Counted from the first letter of the stretch, positions 42,357 to 52,167 are shown. The stretch: 64,000 nt of DNA from Thiobius zoothamnicola (GCA_963678215.1 OY782758.1:992001-1056000); one strand, 5' to 3'. Translations and numbers: made by a program. Notes: generated by a model from the letters alone, not told the origin.

Positions 42357-43079
42357 ATGAAAAAATCACCTTGGCTTTTTCTGGTTTTCATCGCCAGTTT
42401 TGCCCCCCAAATCATCGCTGACACCCTTGAACAAAATGTCCTTAAGCAACTTGCCGAACGTTTACCTCGACTCCCGGTTGATTCAATCAGCAAAACACCA
42501 CTGCCTGGCATTTATGAAATCACCTTTGGCACCAGAGTGATTTACGTAGACCAGAATGTTCGTTATTTATTGAATGGCGAGCTGTTGGATTTGCAAACCG
42601 GTGAATCAGCTACCAAGGAACGCACCAAAAACCTAAAGGCGGCTAAATTAAGTCGTTTGGATGAAAAAAGCATGATCATCTACGGCGATCCGGACGCTGA
42701 GCACACGGTCACCATATTCACGGATATCGAATGCGGCTACTGCCGCAAGCTACATCAGGAAATGGCGGACTATCTTGAACAAGACATCCGCATTCGATAT
42801 CTGGCTTATCCACGCGCCGGATTAACCAGTTCCGCCGCCAGAATCGCAGAATCAGTCTGGTGTTCCGATAATCCTAACCAGGCCATGACCACCGCTAAAC
42901 AAGGTGGCCAACCCAAACCCAAAACTTGTGACGATAATCCAATTGCCGCACATTACCAATTGGGCCAACAATTCGGCATTAGCGGCACTCCGGCCTTAGT
43001 ATTCGATAACGGAGAGATACTCCCCGGTTATGTGCCAGCCAAACAACTCAAACAGGTTTTACAACAGCAACAATATTGA
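42357..43079 (+). CDS. dsbC: DsbC/DsbG-type periplasmic thiol-disulfide isomerase
   Basis: The 240-residue protein has a cleavable signal peptide (first ~21 residues), an N-terminal dimerisation domain, and a thioredoxin domain with active site C126-G-Y-C129 (IECGYCRKL) and cis-Pro in GTPALVF. DsbC proteins isomerise wrong disulfides in periplasmic proteins. An extra Cys pair (VWC, KTC) is consistent with the family structural disulfide. Confidence 0.92.
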   Translation: MKKSPWLFLVFIASFAPQIIADTLEQNVLKQLAERLPRLPVDSISKTPLPGIYEITFGTRVIYVDQNVRYLLNGELLDLQTGESATKERTKNLKAAKLSRLDEKSMIIYGDPDAEHTVTIFTDIECGYCRKLHQEMADYLEQDIRIRYLAYPRAGLTSSAARIAESVWCSDNPNQAMTTAKQGGQPKPKTCDDNPIAAHYQLGQQFGISGTPALVFDNGEILPGYVPAKQLKQVLQQQQY

Positions 43080-43161
43080 TAAACCTATGCTAAACACCGC
43101 TCCCAGCAGGCCCACCTGCTTGAAGATAACGTCATAGAGACGTATTACTGGGAGAAATAAT

Positions 43162-44292
43162 ATGCGGTATTGGTTTATTTGCCTGTTTGGGTTATTCCCG
43201 GGCTTCTTACAAGCTGATGTGGTCAAACCCGCGCTGATTGAAATCAGCGTTAGCACCACTGGTGAGGTATCGATCGAAATCCGGGCCAGTATTGAAGCCT
43301 TGCTGACCGGGATTAACGGACAATATCAAAACACGCAAGATGCGCCATCAGCAGAAGCCTACGATGCACTGCGGGTGCTGCCTGCGGATCAACTACAAAA
43401 GCAATTCGTCCCTTTTGCCAACCCGTGGCTCAACCAAATGGCCTTATCTGCCGATGGACAGAAAGTCCCCTTAACCATTACCCAGGTTGATATCCCTGAG
43501 CCTGGCTACACCAAAGTACCGCGTATCAGCGTACTAACCCTATCAGGCGCTATACCCCGCTCCATCGAAAATCTGCGTTGGTACTATCCAACCGTCTTTG
43601 GAGATCATGCCGCACGGGTGCGCCAGATTAACCCTGAAACAGAACAGTGGCACTGGTCGGATTGGCAATGGATTAAAACAGACCGGCCCAGCGAAGCCTT
43701 TTCCCTGACGGAGGTATTCACACAAAAACCCTTAGGCGCGGTGATCATCAATTACATCGGCATCGGCTTTGACCACATCATTCCGCTGGGACTGGACCAT
43801 GTGCTGTTTATCTTGGGAATTTATCTGTTAAGCACCACTTGGTCATCATTGCTGTGGCAGGTCACCATGTTCACCCTCGCCCACACCATCACCCTCGGCC
43901 TGGGGGCAGTCGGCTGGGTTCAGCTACCGGCGAATATCGTCGAACCCTTGATCGCATTATCCATCGCCTATATTGCGATTGAGAATCTGTTTATTCGCCA
44001 TTTACGTTCTTCACGCCTGGCGTTAGTGTTTGTATTCGGATTGCTGCATGGTCTGGGTTTTGCTGACATGCTCAATGAATTTGGCATGCCCAATGACACC
44101 TTTCTGACCGCTTTGATCAGCTTTAATATGGGCGTGGAACTCGGCCAGCTCACCGTGATTGGCATCGCATTTTCGTTAATTGGCTGGTGGCGGCAAAAAA
44201 GCTGGTATCCAACTTACATCGCAATGCCCTTATCCCTGCTCATTGCGCTCGTCGGCTTGTACTGGTTTATCGAACGCCTGGAATGGATATAA
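43162..44292 (+). CDS. HupE/UreJ-like membrane protein
   Basis: The 376-residue protein has a signal peptide (LFGLFPGFLQA), a periplasmic beta-rich domain to about residue 190, and a HupE/UreJ_2-type membrane domain with conserved GFDHIIPLGLDHVLFILG, TLAHTITLGLG and LLHGLGFAD. HupE-like proteins are thought to carry nickel or related metals, but this two-domain version is uncharacterised. No hydrogenase or urease genes are nearby. Confidence 0.82.
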   Translation: MRYWFICLFGLFPGFLQADVVKPALIEISVSTTGEVSIEIRASIEALLTGINGQYQNTQDAPSAEAYDALRVLPADQLQKQFVPFANPWLNQMALSADGQKVPLTITQVDIPEPGYTKVPRISVLTLSGAIPRSIENLRWYYPTVFGDHAARVRQINPETEQWHWSDWQWIKTDRPSEAFSLTEVFTQKPLGAVIINYIGIGFDHIIPLGLDHVLFILGIYLLSTTWSSLLWQVTMFTLAHTITLGLGAVGWVQLPANIVEPLIALSIAYIAIENLFIRHLRSSRLALVFVFGLLHGLGFADMLNEFGMPNDTFLTALISFNMGVELGQLTVIGIAFSLIGWWRQKSWYPTYIAMPLSLLIALVGLYWFIERLEWI

Positions 44293-44317
44293 AAGCACAT
44301 AACCATCGCAACACGCT

Positions 44318-44758
44318 CTAATCCACCTTCAACCAGGTTTGAGTGCGATAAAAAAAGGCAATGTAACCTCTGACTTTGAGCTGTCCTTCCTCAATCCACA
44401 ACTTGCACCGGTAAACTTCACCATTTTGAGGATCCAAAATAGTGCCATCCACGAACTCAGAATCCTCCTTAACCAAATCCTTGATAATCACCATTCCTTG
44501 AATTGGCTGGTCCTTGCGTGGATCATCATCCGCGCACTTGTCACACACCGGGTTCGGGTTATTGCCGGGCTTGATGAATAACTGGGTGATTTTGCCAAAG
44601 CGCTTACCGTTTTGCGCATAGATCTCGACGATGGATTTCGGCTCGCCGGTTTCATCATCAATGGTTTTCCAGCGCCCTATAATCTCCGTATCATCCGCGA
44701 ATACCGCTGCCGCCCAGAAAAATAACGAAAAAACCATTAACAAAGCAGTTTGTCGCAT
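44318..44758 (-). CDS. DUF2147 exported protein
   Basis: The start at 44758 (MRQTALLMVFSLFF) gives a 146-residue protein with a clean signal peptide ending AVFA. The mature part is a lipocalin-like DUF2147 domain (IIGRWKTIDDETGEPKSIVEI, LKVRGYIAFFYRTQTW). A CDKCADD insert with two Cys is visible. Function is unknown; the family is common in proteobacterial periplasms. Confidence 0.85.
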   Translation of the reverse strand: MRQTALLMVFSLFFWAAAVFADDTEIIGRWKTIDDETGEPKSIVEIYAQNGKRFGKITQLFIKPGNNPNPVCDKCADDDPRKDQPIQGMVIIKDLVKEDSEFVDGTILDPQNGEVYRCKLWIEEGQLKVRGYIAFFYRTQTWLKVD

Positions 44759-44866
44759 CCGTCTATCTCCATGAATCGCTTGCGAAATATCATCCAACCT
44801 TCAGTTCCCGCCATCAGCGGCGGGCGCAAAAAGGAGCAAATAAGCCTCCCCTTTGTCGATTTTATC

Positions 44867-45355
44867 TCAAGAAAACCGCTCCCACTCTACAAATTCGTAA
44901 TCGCCATCAGCGCCAGCTTTACGATCAACCTCCCGCCATTCCGCTAAGTCAACAACCGGGAAAAACGCATCACCTTCGGGCTGTTGATGCACTTCGGTCA
45001 AATACATTTTCATCGCCAACGGTATGGCTTGCGCATATAAATGCGCACCGCCAATGAGCATCATCTCAGCGTGTCGGCAATTTCTTCGCAAAGCTTCCGT
45101 CAACGAATGAACGACATGTCCTCCTGGTGCTTGATAAGCCATATCGCGCGTCATAATCCAGTGCTCCCGTCCAGGCAAAAGGCCTGGCAAGGATTCCCAG
45201 GTTTTACGTCCCATCAGGATAGGCTTTCCCAAAGTCAATCGTTTGAAATGCTGCAAATCCTCAGGCAAATGCCAAGGCAGTTGGTTATTACGACCAATCA
45301 CCCGGTTATCCGCAACGGCAGCAATGATCGATAAATTAGCGCACGAGCTTGTCAT
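44867..45355 (-). CDS. folA: Dihydrofolate reductase
   Basis: The 162-residue enzyme reduces dihydrofolate with NADPH. Diagnostic segments are IGRNNQLPWHLPEDLQHFK with the catalytic acid in the PED helix, and MGRKTWESLP. It completes the folate set in this window (folB, folK, folC, pabC). It is monocistronic between the DUF2147 and VOC genes. Confidence 0.95.
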   Translation of the reverse strand: MTSSCANLSIIAAVADNRVIGRNNQLPWHLPEDLQHFKRLTLGKPILMGRKTWESLPGLLPGREHWIMTRDMAYQAPGGHVVHSLTEALRRNCRHAEMMLIGGAHLYAQAIPLAMKMYLTEVHQQPEGDAFFPVVDLAEWREVDRKAGADGDYEFVEWERFS

Positions 45356-45378
45356 TTATGGCGGCTTAGTGATGGGTG

Positions 45379-45756
45379 TTATTCATTGATCACGCAAAAA
45401 CCATTACCAAAAGGGTCAGCGCAATAAGCGATCGACCCCCAATCGCCACTGTCCCCGCCCTCATTCGAACCGCCGGATTGAACAACTTTATTCACAATTT
45501 CATCAATATTCTCGGCAAGAAAATCCAAATGTACCGGCGTCCAATGACGTTTATAATCACGCTTTGCTTTTTCACCGGATTCAAAAGGCTGCGTTCCAGC
45601 TTGTTTTTCTTGCAAATAAATGTCGCAATTTGCTGTAGAGAGAACAACCATGTCAGCCCCCTGATCCCTCACTTTTTCGCAACCAAGCGCCTCGACATAA
45701 AATGCCTCTCCCTGCTTTAAATCAGAGACATCAATGCTCACAGAAATTTTTATCAT
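45379..45756 (-). CDS. VOC (glyoxalase/bleomycin resistance) family protein
   Basis: The 125-residue protein is a single vicinal-oxygen-chelate module pair: ISVDVSDLKQGEAFYVEALGCEKV at the start, a WTPVHLDFLAENIDEIV metal-ligand strand and DPFGNGFCVIN at the end. The substrate is unknown; it may be a glyoxalase-like or binding protein. It lies 23 nt upstream of folA on the same strand. Confidence 0.83.
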   Translation of the reverse strand: MIKISVSIDVSDLKQGEAFYVEALGCEKVRDQGADMVVLSTANCDIYLQEKQAGTQPFESGEKAKRDYKRHWTPVHLDFLAENIDEIVNKVVQSGGSNEGGDSGDWGSIAYCADPFGNGFCVINE

Positions 45757-45919
45757 AAAATTCTCAGTTTAGATTCAACATTCAAAATAGACAGATTTCC
45801 TGCGCAACGCATTCTGCTAGAAACACCGCAAGCCGCCCGTTTATTAGAATAACATTGACCACGCATATGGGTTGCCAACAAAATACCCTCCGCTTGGGTC
45901 ATTCAAAACGTTTGCCATC

Positions 45920-46717
45920 ATGGACTTTTTTCAGTTATTAATATTAGCCGCCATCCAGGGCCTAACCGAGTTTCTCCCCATATCCAGTTCTGGACACTTG
46001 GTTTTGGCTTCCCATTTATTCGGGTTTCATGATCAAGGTCTGGCGCTGGACATCGCTGTACATCTGGGTTCTTTAATCGCCGTGATCACCTATTTCCGGC
46101 GTGATATCACCCAATTGACCCTGGCCTGGGGAGGGTCGCTCATTCAACAACGCCATTCCCCCGAAAGTCAACTTGCCTGGCACATCATTATCGGCACTCT
46201 GCCCATCATCATGGGCGGATTGCTCTTAAAAAGTATTGTTGAGGACGAACTTCGCATGCCCTGGGTCATCGCCAGCGCGACCATCGGCTTTGGGCTATTG
46301 CTGGCTTGGGCTGACTGGCGAGGCAAACGCGCAAAAGGCGTTCATGAAATCAATATGCAAACCGCTTTGATCATCGGTTGCTCGCAAATACTGGCGTTAA
46401 TTCCTGGCACATCGCGCTCTGGCATCACTATCACAACCGGGTTGTTGCTCGGAATGACGCGAGAAGCGGCTACGCGATTTTCATTATTGTTATCCATACC
46501 TACGATTCTGGCCGCTTCGCTGCTTATGCTGATTGATTTAATACAGGCGACTCAACCAATCGCTTGGTTGGATCTCATTACCGGTTCAATTTTATCGGCG
46601 ATCACCGCCTATTTATGCATCCATCTCTTCTTGCGTTTCGTTGAACGCATCGGCATGTGGCCTTTTGTCATTTATCGCCTGTTACTTGGAGGGTTCATCT
46701 TCTGGCTGATTTTTTAA
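45920..46717 (+). CDS. uppP: Undecaprenyl-diphosphate phosphatase
   Basis: UppP (BacA) recycles undecaprenyl diphosphate to the phosphate for peptidoglycan and O-antigen synthesis. Motif 1 (QGLTEFLPISSSGHL) and motif 2 (IPGTSRSGITIT) are intact. The Met at 45920 (MDFFQLLILAAIQG) is the family start and gives 265 residues; the frame opens 48 nt earlier. Eight or so membrane helices are visible. Confidence 0.95.
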   Translation: MDFFQLLILAAIQGLTEFLPISSSGHLVLASHLFGFHDQGLALDIAVHLGSLIAVITYFRRDITQLTLAWGGSLIQQRHSPESQLAWHIIIGTLPIIMGGLLLKSIVEDELRMPWVIASATIGFGLLLAWADWRGKRAKGVHEINMQTALIIGCSQILALIPGTSRSGITITTGLLLGMTREAATRFSLLLSIPTILAASLLMLIDLIQATQPIAWLDLITGSILSAITAYLCIHLFLRFVERIGMWPFVIYRLLLGGFIFWLIF

Positions 46718-46761
46718 TGATTTATCTTATTTGACAATTGCCTGAATACACTTAGAGCACG

Positions 46762-47583
46762 CTAAACACGGAAACAACGCTCTGAGACTTTTCGCACCAA
46801 GGTTGATACCGGAATTTGTGGATATTGATGGTTTTCAAATGCCGCCACTTGCCGAATACCTAACAAAGAATTCATCAAATAAACGGCATCCGCTTGCATC
46901 AGCATTTCCAAGGTAACAGTAGAGATCTCCAGCACTTGGTCTGACTGAGCCGCTTGTTCTATCAGCAAAGCACGCACCACACCTGCGACCCCACAATCCC
47001 GGATCGGCGGCGTTATATAACGCCCATCCCACCTGATCATCAGGTTACTCATAATGCCTTCAACCACTTCACCCTGTTGATTGAGCATCACTCCCTCGGC
47101 TATGCCAGGAGACAGCTCGGCACGCGCCAATACTTGCTCTAAGCGATTCAGATGTTTGATACCCGACAAGAGTGGTTGGCTGCCGAGACGAGTTTGGCAG
47201 AGTTGTAACTGAATTTCGGTATTCGGATGATATAAAGGCGTATCCGGCCAGGACGTGACATGCAGATAGTAATGAGGCATGACCGGCGCAATACGTTGAT
47301 AACCACGTTCAACATGCCCGGCACTCAAAATAATTTTCAGTACTCCCTGAATATGACCAATACAGGCTTTTTGCACATCGGCGGTCAGAGCGTCTGCATC
47401 AACAGGGGGTAATGCCAGCCGTTCGCAACCTCGCAACAAACGGCGCAAATGACGATGCCATAAACAAGGACGACCGCGCACGATGGCGACAGTCTCAAAC
47501 AGACCATCGCCAAACTGGCAGATTCTATCGGTAGGATAAGGAGTGGGAATCAGCGCTTTCAGTAGAAAATGACTTTGATTCCA
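46762..47583 (-). CDS. pabC: Aminodeoxychorismate lyase, start codon unclear
   Basis: The class IV PLP enzyme makes 4-aminobenzoate. The conserved segments QFGDGLFET and LSGIKHLNRLEQVLA, and the VVEGIMSNL strand, are present. The first ATG/GTG/TTG in frame is a GTG at 47481, which lies after the conserved QFGDG segment. The coding sequence continues upstream in frame right up to the fabF TAG, in the same frame as fabF. A GTG overlapping that stop (47584) would be a natural start if one T were removed from the TTTT run at 47566-47569. Indel, non-standard start or stop-codon readthrough are all possible. Confidence 0.8.
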   Translation of the reverse strand, partial: WNQSHFLLKALIPTPYPTDRICQFGDGLFETVAIVRGRPCLWHRHLRRLLRGCERLALPPVDADALTADVQKACIGHIQGVLKIILSAGHVERGYQRIAPVMPHYYLHVTSWPDTPLYHPNTEIQLQLCQTRLGSQPLLSGIKHLNRLEQVLARAELSPGIAEGVMLNQQGEVVEGIMSNLMIRWDGRYITPPIRDCGVAGVVRALLIEQAAQSDQVLEISTVTLEMLMQADAVYLMNSLLGIRQVAAFENHQYPQIPVSTLVRKVSERCFRV

Positions 47584-48843
47584 CTAATCAGCAAGACGAC
47601 GGAACACTAATGTGCCATTCGTACCGCCAAAACCAAAAGAGTTGGAAATCGCAACATCAAGCTTTGCGTCACGCGCAGCATGTGGGGCGTAATCCAGATC
47701 ACAGCCTTCCCCTGGATTATCCAGGTTAATCGTCGGTGGTATCACTTGATCCTTTAACGCCATTATCGTAAACAAGGCTTCAGCGCCTCCAGCGGCTCCC
47801 AACATATGCCCCGTCATCGATTTCGTCGAACTCATCGTCAGCTTGTAAGCATGATCACCAAATGCGCGCTTAACAGCCATGGTCTCAGCCAAATCGCCTG
47901 CTGGCGTTGATGTGCCATGAGCATTAATGTAATCAACCTGATCCGGCTCAATACCCGCATCCTCCAATGCCAACAACATACAGTCAGCAGCGCCTGAACC
48001 GTCAGGCGTTGGGGATGTCATGTGATAAGCATCTGAGTTCATCGCTGAACCCGCCAATTCCGCATAAATGTGCGCTCCGCGCGCTTTAGCGTGCTCAAAT
48101 TCTTCAAGGAGTAATACGCCAGCACCATCACTCAGCACGAAACCATCACGATCTTTATCCCAAGGCCGACTGGCTGCTTGCGGGTCGTCATTACGCGTTG
48201 ACAACGCCCGCGCCGCCGCAAAGCCGCCCAAAGCGGTTGGCGTTGTACCTCTTTCAGAACCACCAGCGAGCATCGCATCAACAGTGCCATATTGGATCAT
48301 CCGCATCGCGTCGCCAATGTTGTGCGCCCCTGTACTACAGGCAGACACAATGGAAATATTAGGACCTTTTAAGCCATACATAATGGAAAGATCGCCAGCA
48401 ACCATATTAATGATATTGGCGGGAACGAAAAATGGAGAAATACGACGCGGACCGGATTTCAAATAGGCCTCATAACTCGACTCAATGCCAGCTATGCCAC
48501 CAATCCCCGAACCAATCGCCACACCGATCCGTTTGGCGCTCTCTTCAGTTATTTCAATGCCGCTGTCCTGTATGGCTTGAACACCAGCGGCGATACCATA
48601 ATGGATAAACGCGTCCATTTTTTTGGCTTCTTTCCGGCTGATGTATTTTTCGACATCAAAGTCATAAATAGGCCCACCAAAGTGAACGCTAAATGGCTCT
48701 ATGTCTAAATGGGTAATGCGCTGAATACCGCTTTCACCATTAATGATGCTTTTCCAGCCAGTTGCAACATCCTGTCCTACAGGAGCAACCAGGCCGAGGC
48801 CCGTCACTACCACCCTTCTTTCAGATTTTGAATAACCAGACAT
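47584..48843 (-). CDS. fabF: 3-oxoacyl-ACP synthase II
   Basis: The 419-residue condensing enzyme elongates acyl-ACP with malonyl-ACP. The nucleophile Cys is in VSACSTGAH, with catalytic His in NAHGTSTPAGD and in the TGHMLGAAG motif. It lies 95 nt downstream of acpP. Full length. Confidence 0.96.
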   Translation of the reverse strand: MSGYSKSERRVVVTGLGLVAPVGQDVATGWKSIINGESGIQRITHLDIEPFSVHFGGPIYDFDVEKYISRKEAKKMDAFIHYGIAAGVQAIQDSGIEITEESAKRIGVAIGSGIGGIAGIESSYEAYLKSGPRRISPFFVPANIINMVAGDLSIMYGLKGPNISIVSACSTGAHNIGDAMRMIQYGTVDAMLAGGSERGTTPTALGGFAAARALSTRNDDPQAASRPWDKDRDGFVLSDGAGVLLLEEFEHAKARGAHIYAELAGSAMNSDAYHMTSPTPDGSGAADCMLLALEDAGIEPDQVDYINAHGTSTPAGDLAETMAVKRAFGDHAYKLTMSSTKSMTGHMLGAAGGAEALFTIMALKDQVIPPTINLDNPGEGCDLDYAPHAARDAKLDVAISNSFGFGGTNGTLVFRRLAD

Positions 48844-48938
48844 CCGGAAGAAGCCCTCTCTCTATCAATGAAACACAATCCCTCAATACAAACGCATTCA
48901 GGTCAATTAAATCTACTGAGATTGTCGCCAATAACGAC

Positions 48939-49172
48939 TCAGCTATTCGCCTTTACATAGTCTATGGCTTGCTGAACCGTGGTGATTTTCTCTGCTTCCT
49001 CATCAGGAATTTCCGTTTCAAATTCCTCTTCCAAAGCCATAACCAATTCTACGGTATCCAAAGAGTCAGCACCCAGGTCATCGACAAAAGATGCCTCATT
49101 TTTCACTTCGTCGTCTTTAACGCCGAGCTGTTCAATAACGATTTTTTTAACTCTGTCTTCAATGGTACTCAT
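48939..49172 (-). CDS. acpP: Acyl carrier protein
   Basis: The 77-residue acidic four-helix protein carries the phosphopantetheine on Ser37 in DLGADSLDTVELVMALEE. It is the carrier for fatty acid synthesis between fabG and fabF. The N-terminus (STIEDRVKKIVIEQLG) is typical of gammaproteobacterial AcpP. Confidence 0.97.
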   Translation of the reverse strand: MSTIEDRVKKIVIEQLGVKDDEVKNEASFVDDLGADSLDTVELVMALEEEFETEIPDEEAEKITTVQQAIDYVKANS

Positions 49173-49327
49173 TTTATTAAATCCTCTAAACTACATGAGC
49201 TATGCTGTGAAATAACCGCCGCACATTGTATGCGTAAAACCATTTCATTCATAGCATGACTAAAAATCTCACAGTCAGGCTCCACCTTTAAACAAAGCCA
49301 GACCAGACCAAACTTAACCGGAACCGG

Positions 49328-50068
49328 CTAATTCATATACATGCCGCCATTAACATGCAAGGTTTCACCAGTGATATAGGCCGCTGCATCAGAGGCCAGA
49401 AACCCAACTGCCGCCGCAATCTCATCGGCTTGACCAAAACGTTGCAACGGGACTGTGGACATCAGCGCTTCTTTCTGCTCATCAGATAACGCTTTAGTCA
49501 TATCCGTATCAATGAAACCCGGTGCCACAGCATTGACCGTGATATTCCTGGAACCAATTTCTCGTGCCAGAGATTTCGTGAAACCCAGCATCCCCGCCTT
49601 GGTCGCCGCATAATTCGTCTGCCCCATATTGCCATTGGAACCAACAACAGAGGCGATATTAATGATGCGCCCGGAATCAAGCTTCATCATAGGGCGAAGA
49701 CAAGCCTTCACAACACGATATAGCGCAGTCAGATTGGTCTCAACCACCTCTTCCCACTCATTAGGCTTCATACGCATCAACAAATTATCTCGCGTGATAC
49801 CTGCGTTATTCACTAATACGCTGACCGGCCCGATTTCTTTAATGATGGTCTTGATAACCTGTTCGACCGATCCCTCATCCGATACGTCAAGACACATGCC
49901 TTGACCTGATAGACCCTCATTCGCCAAATAAGCCGTGATCGCGTCCGCGCCTTGCTCACTGGTTGCGGTGCCAACGACAAACAAACCTTGCTGACCCAGA
50001 TTTTGCGCAATCGCCTTGCCAATGCCTCGACTGGCTCCAGTCACCAAGGCAACTTTTTGTTCCACCAT
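49328..50068 (-). CDS. fabG: 3-oxoacyl-ACP reductase
   Basis: The 246-residue SDR reduces beta-ketoacyl-ACP with NADPH. It has TGASRGIGKA, NNAGITRD, the catalytic Ser in IASVVGSNG and the YAATK motif. It follows fabH by only 37 nt, with no fabD between them, unlike the usual order. acpP is 155 nt downstream. Confidence 0.95.
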   Translation of the reverse strand: MVEQKVALVTGASRGIGKAIAQNLGQQGLFVVGTATSEQGADAITAYLANEGLSGQGMCLDVSDEGSVEQVIKTIIKEIGPVSVLVNNAGITRDNLLMRMKPNEWEEVVETNLTALYRVVKACLRPMMKLDSGRIINIASVVGSNGNMGQTNYAATKAGMLGFTKSLAREIGSRNITVNAVAPGFIDTDMTKALSDEQKEALMSTVPLQRFGQADEIAAAVGFLASDAAAYITGETLHVNGGMYMN

Positions 50069-50105
50069 GCTTCTCCTCCAAAAGGGCTATTCATCCATTC
50101 ACCGA

Positions 50106-51089
50106 TCAATAAGTGAATAAGACCGAACCCCAAGTAAATCCGCCTCCAAATGCTTCCAAAAGCACTTTTTCGCCACGTTTTATACGTCCATCACGCACTG
50201 CAACATCCAGAGCCAAAGGAATAGAGGCTGCTGATGTGTTCGCATGTTGGTCAACAGTCACCACAACCCTATCCTTTGACATATTCAATTTACGCGCCGT
50301 TGCATCAATGATACGAGTATTGGCTTGATGCGGCACCAGCCAATCAATATCCGATTTTTGCAGTTGATTAGCAGCCAAGGTTTCTTCAACAATTTGCCCA
50401 AGCGTATTCACAGCGACTTTAAACACCTCATTACCCCGCATATGTGTGTAATGAGGATCATTAATGTTGTCACCCTCAATATCGAATCCAAGTGAAACCC
50501 CGCCAGGCACATGTAAAAGTTCTTCATAAGCACCATCGGCATGCAGATGCGTTGAATGGATACCCGGCTCAGTGGAAGCTTCCAATACGACAGCACCAGC
50601 GCCATCACCAAACAACACGCATGTGCTTCGGTCAGTCCAATCAATCAAACGGGAGAAAGTTTCAGCACCGACAACTAATGCGCGCTGATGGGAACCGGAG
50701 CGAATAAATTTTTCTGCTATGCTGACGGCATAAACAAAACCGCTGCACACGGCCTGCACATCAAAAGCCGGATGATTTTTCATGCCTAAACGTGATTGCA
50801 ATAAACACGCTGTGCTGGGAAATATTTTATCGGGCGTGGTAGTCGCCAATACCAATAAATCAATATCCGCCGCTTTCTTCCCTGCGGCGTCTAAAGCCGC
50901 GCGCGCCGCATGCTCAGCCAAGTCGCAGGTCGTCTCATCATCCGCCGCAATATGCCGCTTAGCAATACCGGTACGCTCACGAATCCATTGATCGCTGGTA
51001 TCAATATCAACCATCTTTTCCAAATCATGATTGGTCAATATTTTTTCAGGTAAATAACTACCCGTACCAATAAACCGGGTATAAATCAT
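50106..51089 (-). CDS. fabH: 3-oxoacyl-ACP synthase III
   Basis: The 327-residue enzyme starts fatty acid synthesis by joining acetyl-CoA and malonyl-ACP. The active-site Cys is in VQAVCSGFVYA, the His in VPHQANTRI and the Asn in DQHANTSAAS. It overlaps plsX by 4 nt. Confidence 0.96.
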   Translation of the reverse strand: MIYTRFIGTGSYLPEKILTNHDLEKMVDIDTSDQWIRERTGIAKRHIAADDETTCDLAEHAARAALDAAGKKAADIDLLVLATTTPDKIFPSTACLLQSRLGMKNHPAFDVQAVCSGFVYAVSIAEKFIRSGSHQRALVVGAETFSRLIDWTDRSTCVLFGDGAGAVVLEASTEPGIHSTHLHADGAYEELLHVPGGVSLGFDIEGDNINDPHYTHMRGNEVFKVAVNTLGQIVEETLAANQLQKSDIDWLVPHQANTRIIDATARKLNMSKDRVVVTVDQHANTSAASIPLALDVAVRDGRIKRGEKVLLEAFGGGFTWGSVLFTY

Positions 51090-52105
51090 GCACTATCCTT
51101 CAACTCTAACAAAGATGTCACCTTATCAGCGATACGATGCGCGACATCAGCGCGCACTTCCTTTTTTGCAATGCTCAACGCATTCTCGAAAGCCAAAACA
51201 TCAGCTCCACCATGACTTTTGACCACAATGCCGCGCAAACCTAATAACGGCGCTCCGTTATAACGCCGTGGGTCGATACGTCGCTGTAACGACTTCAAAA
51301 CGGGTAAAGAAATAACCGCAATCAATTTCGTCAACCAATTACGCTTATACTCAGCATTCAGAAAACTTTTAATCAGTTTTGCAACACCTTCACTACTTTT
51401 CAATGCCACATTACCGATGAAACCGTCCGTGACGACAATATCCAGATCTTTCATCATATAAATATCGTCGCCTTCAATGTAACCAATATAATTCAGACCA
51501 CAACAATCCATCATGGTATGCGCCAGTTTAACCTGCTCTACCCCCTTAATTTCTTCCTGACCGATATTCAACAACCCTACAGCAGGAGCCGGATCGCCAT
51601 CAACAGCCGTCACCAAAACAGAACCCATCACCGCAAATTGCCGCAGATGTTCAGCACTGGAATCAATATTTGCCCCCAAATCCAGCACCCAGGTACGCCC
51701 ATCAATTGCGGGGAAAGCAGATATAATCGCCGGGCGATCAATACCGGGAATGGTTTTCAGGACAAAACGCGCAGTAGCCATCAAGGCACCGGTATTACCA
51801 GCACTGACGCAGGCATCCGCCACGCCTTGCTTAACCAGGTTAACCGCCACGCGCATGGAAGAGTCTTTTTTATTGCGTAGCGCGTGTGACGGCGATTCAT
51901 CCATATCAACGACCTGACTGGCCGCATGAACACGGATCTGTGCGGATACATCGGTACCCAAATATTCATTAACTGCGGCTTCCTCGCCAACCAAAATTAA
52001 TTCACAATCCGGGTTCCGCGCTGCGAAATCCAATGCCGCAGGCACAACAACAGAGGGGCCAAAGTCCCCTCCCATAGCATCCAAAGCCAGTGTTATTTTT
52101 GACAC
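51086..52105 (-). CDS. plsX: Phosphate acyltransferase PlsX
   Basis: PlsX (339 residues) converts acyl-ACP to acyl-phosphate, the substrate of PlsY. The N-terminal LALDAMGGDFGPSVVVPAA and the SAGNTGALMA motif are diagnostic. It sits between rpmF (62 nt upstream) and fabH, the common gammaproteobacterial order. Confidence 0.96.
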   Translation of the reverse strand: MSKITLALDAMGGDFGPSVVVPAALDFAARNPDCELILVGEEAAVNEYLGTDVSAQIRVHAASQVVDMDESPSHALRNKKDSSMRVAVNLVKQGVADACVSAGNTGALMATARFVLKTIPGIDRPAIISAFPAIDGRTWVLDLGANIDSSAEHLRQFAVMGSVLVTAVDGDPAPAVGLLNIGQEEIKGVEQVKLAHTMMDCCGLNYIGYIEGDDIYMMKDLDIVVTDGFIGNVALKSSEGVAKLIKSFLNAEYKRNWLTKLIAVISLPVLKSLQRRIDPRRYNGAPLLGLRGIVVKSHGGADVLAFENALSIAKKEVRADVAHRIADKVTSLLELKDSA

Positions 52106-52167
52106 TAAATAAAGCCTCCCTGATAGTCGGAAAAATCTTACAGCAAGGCTATATTAAGTGAATATGA

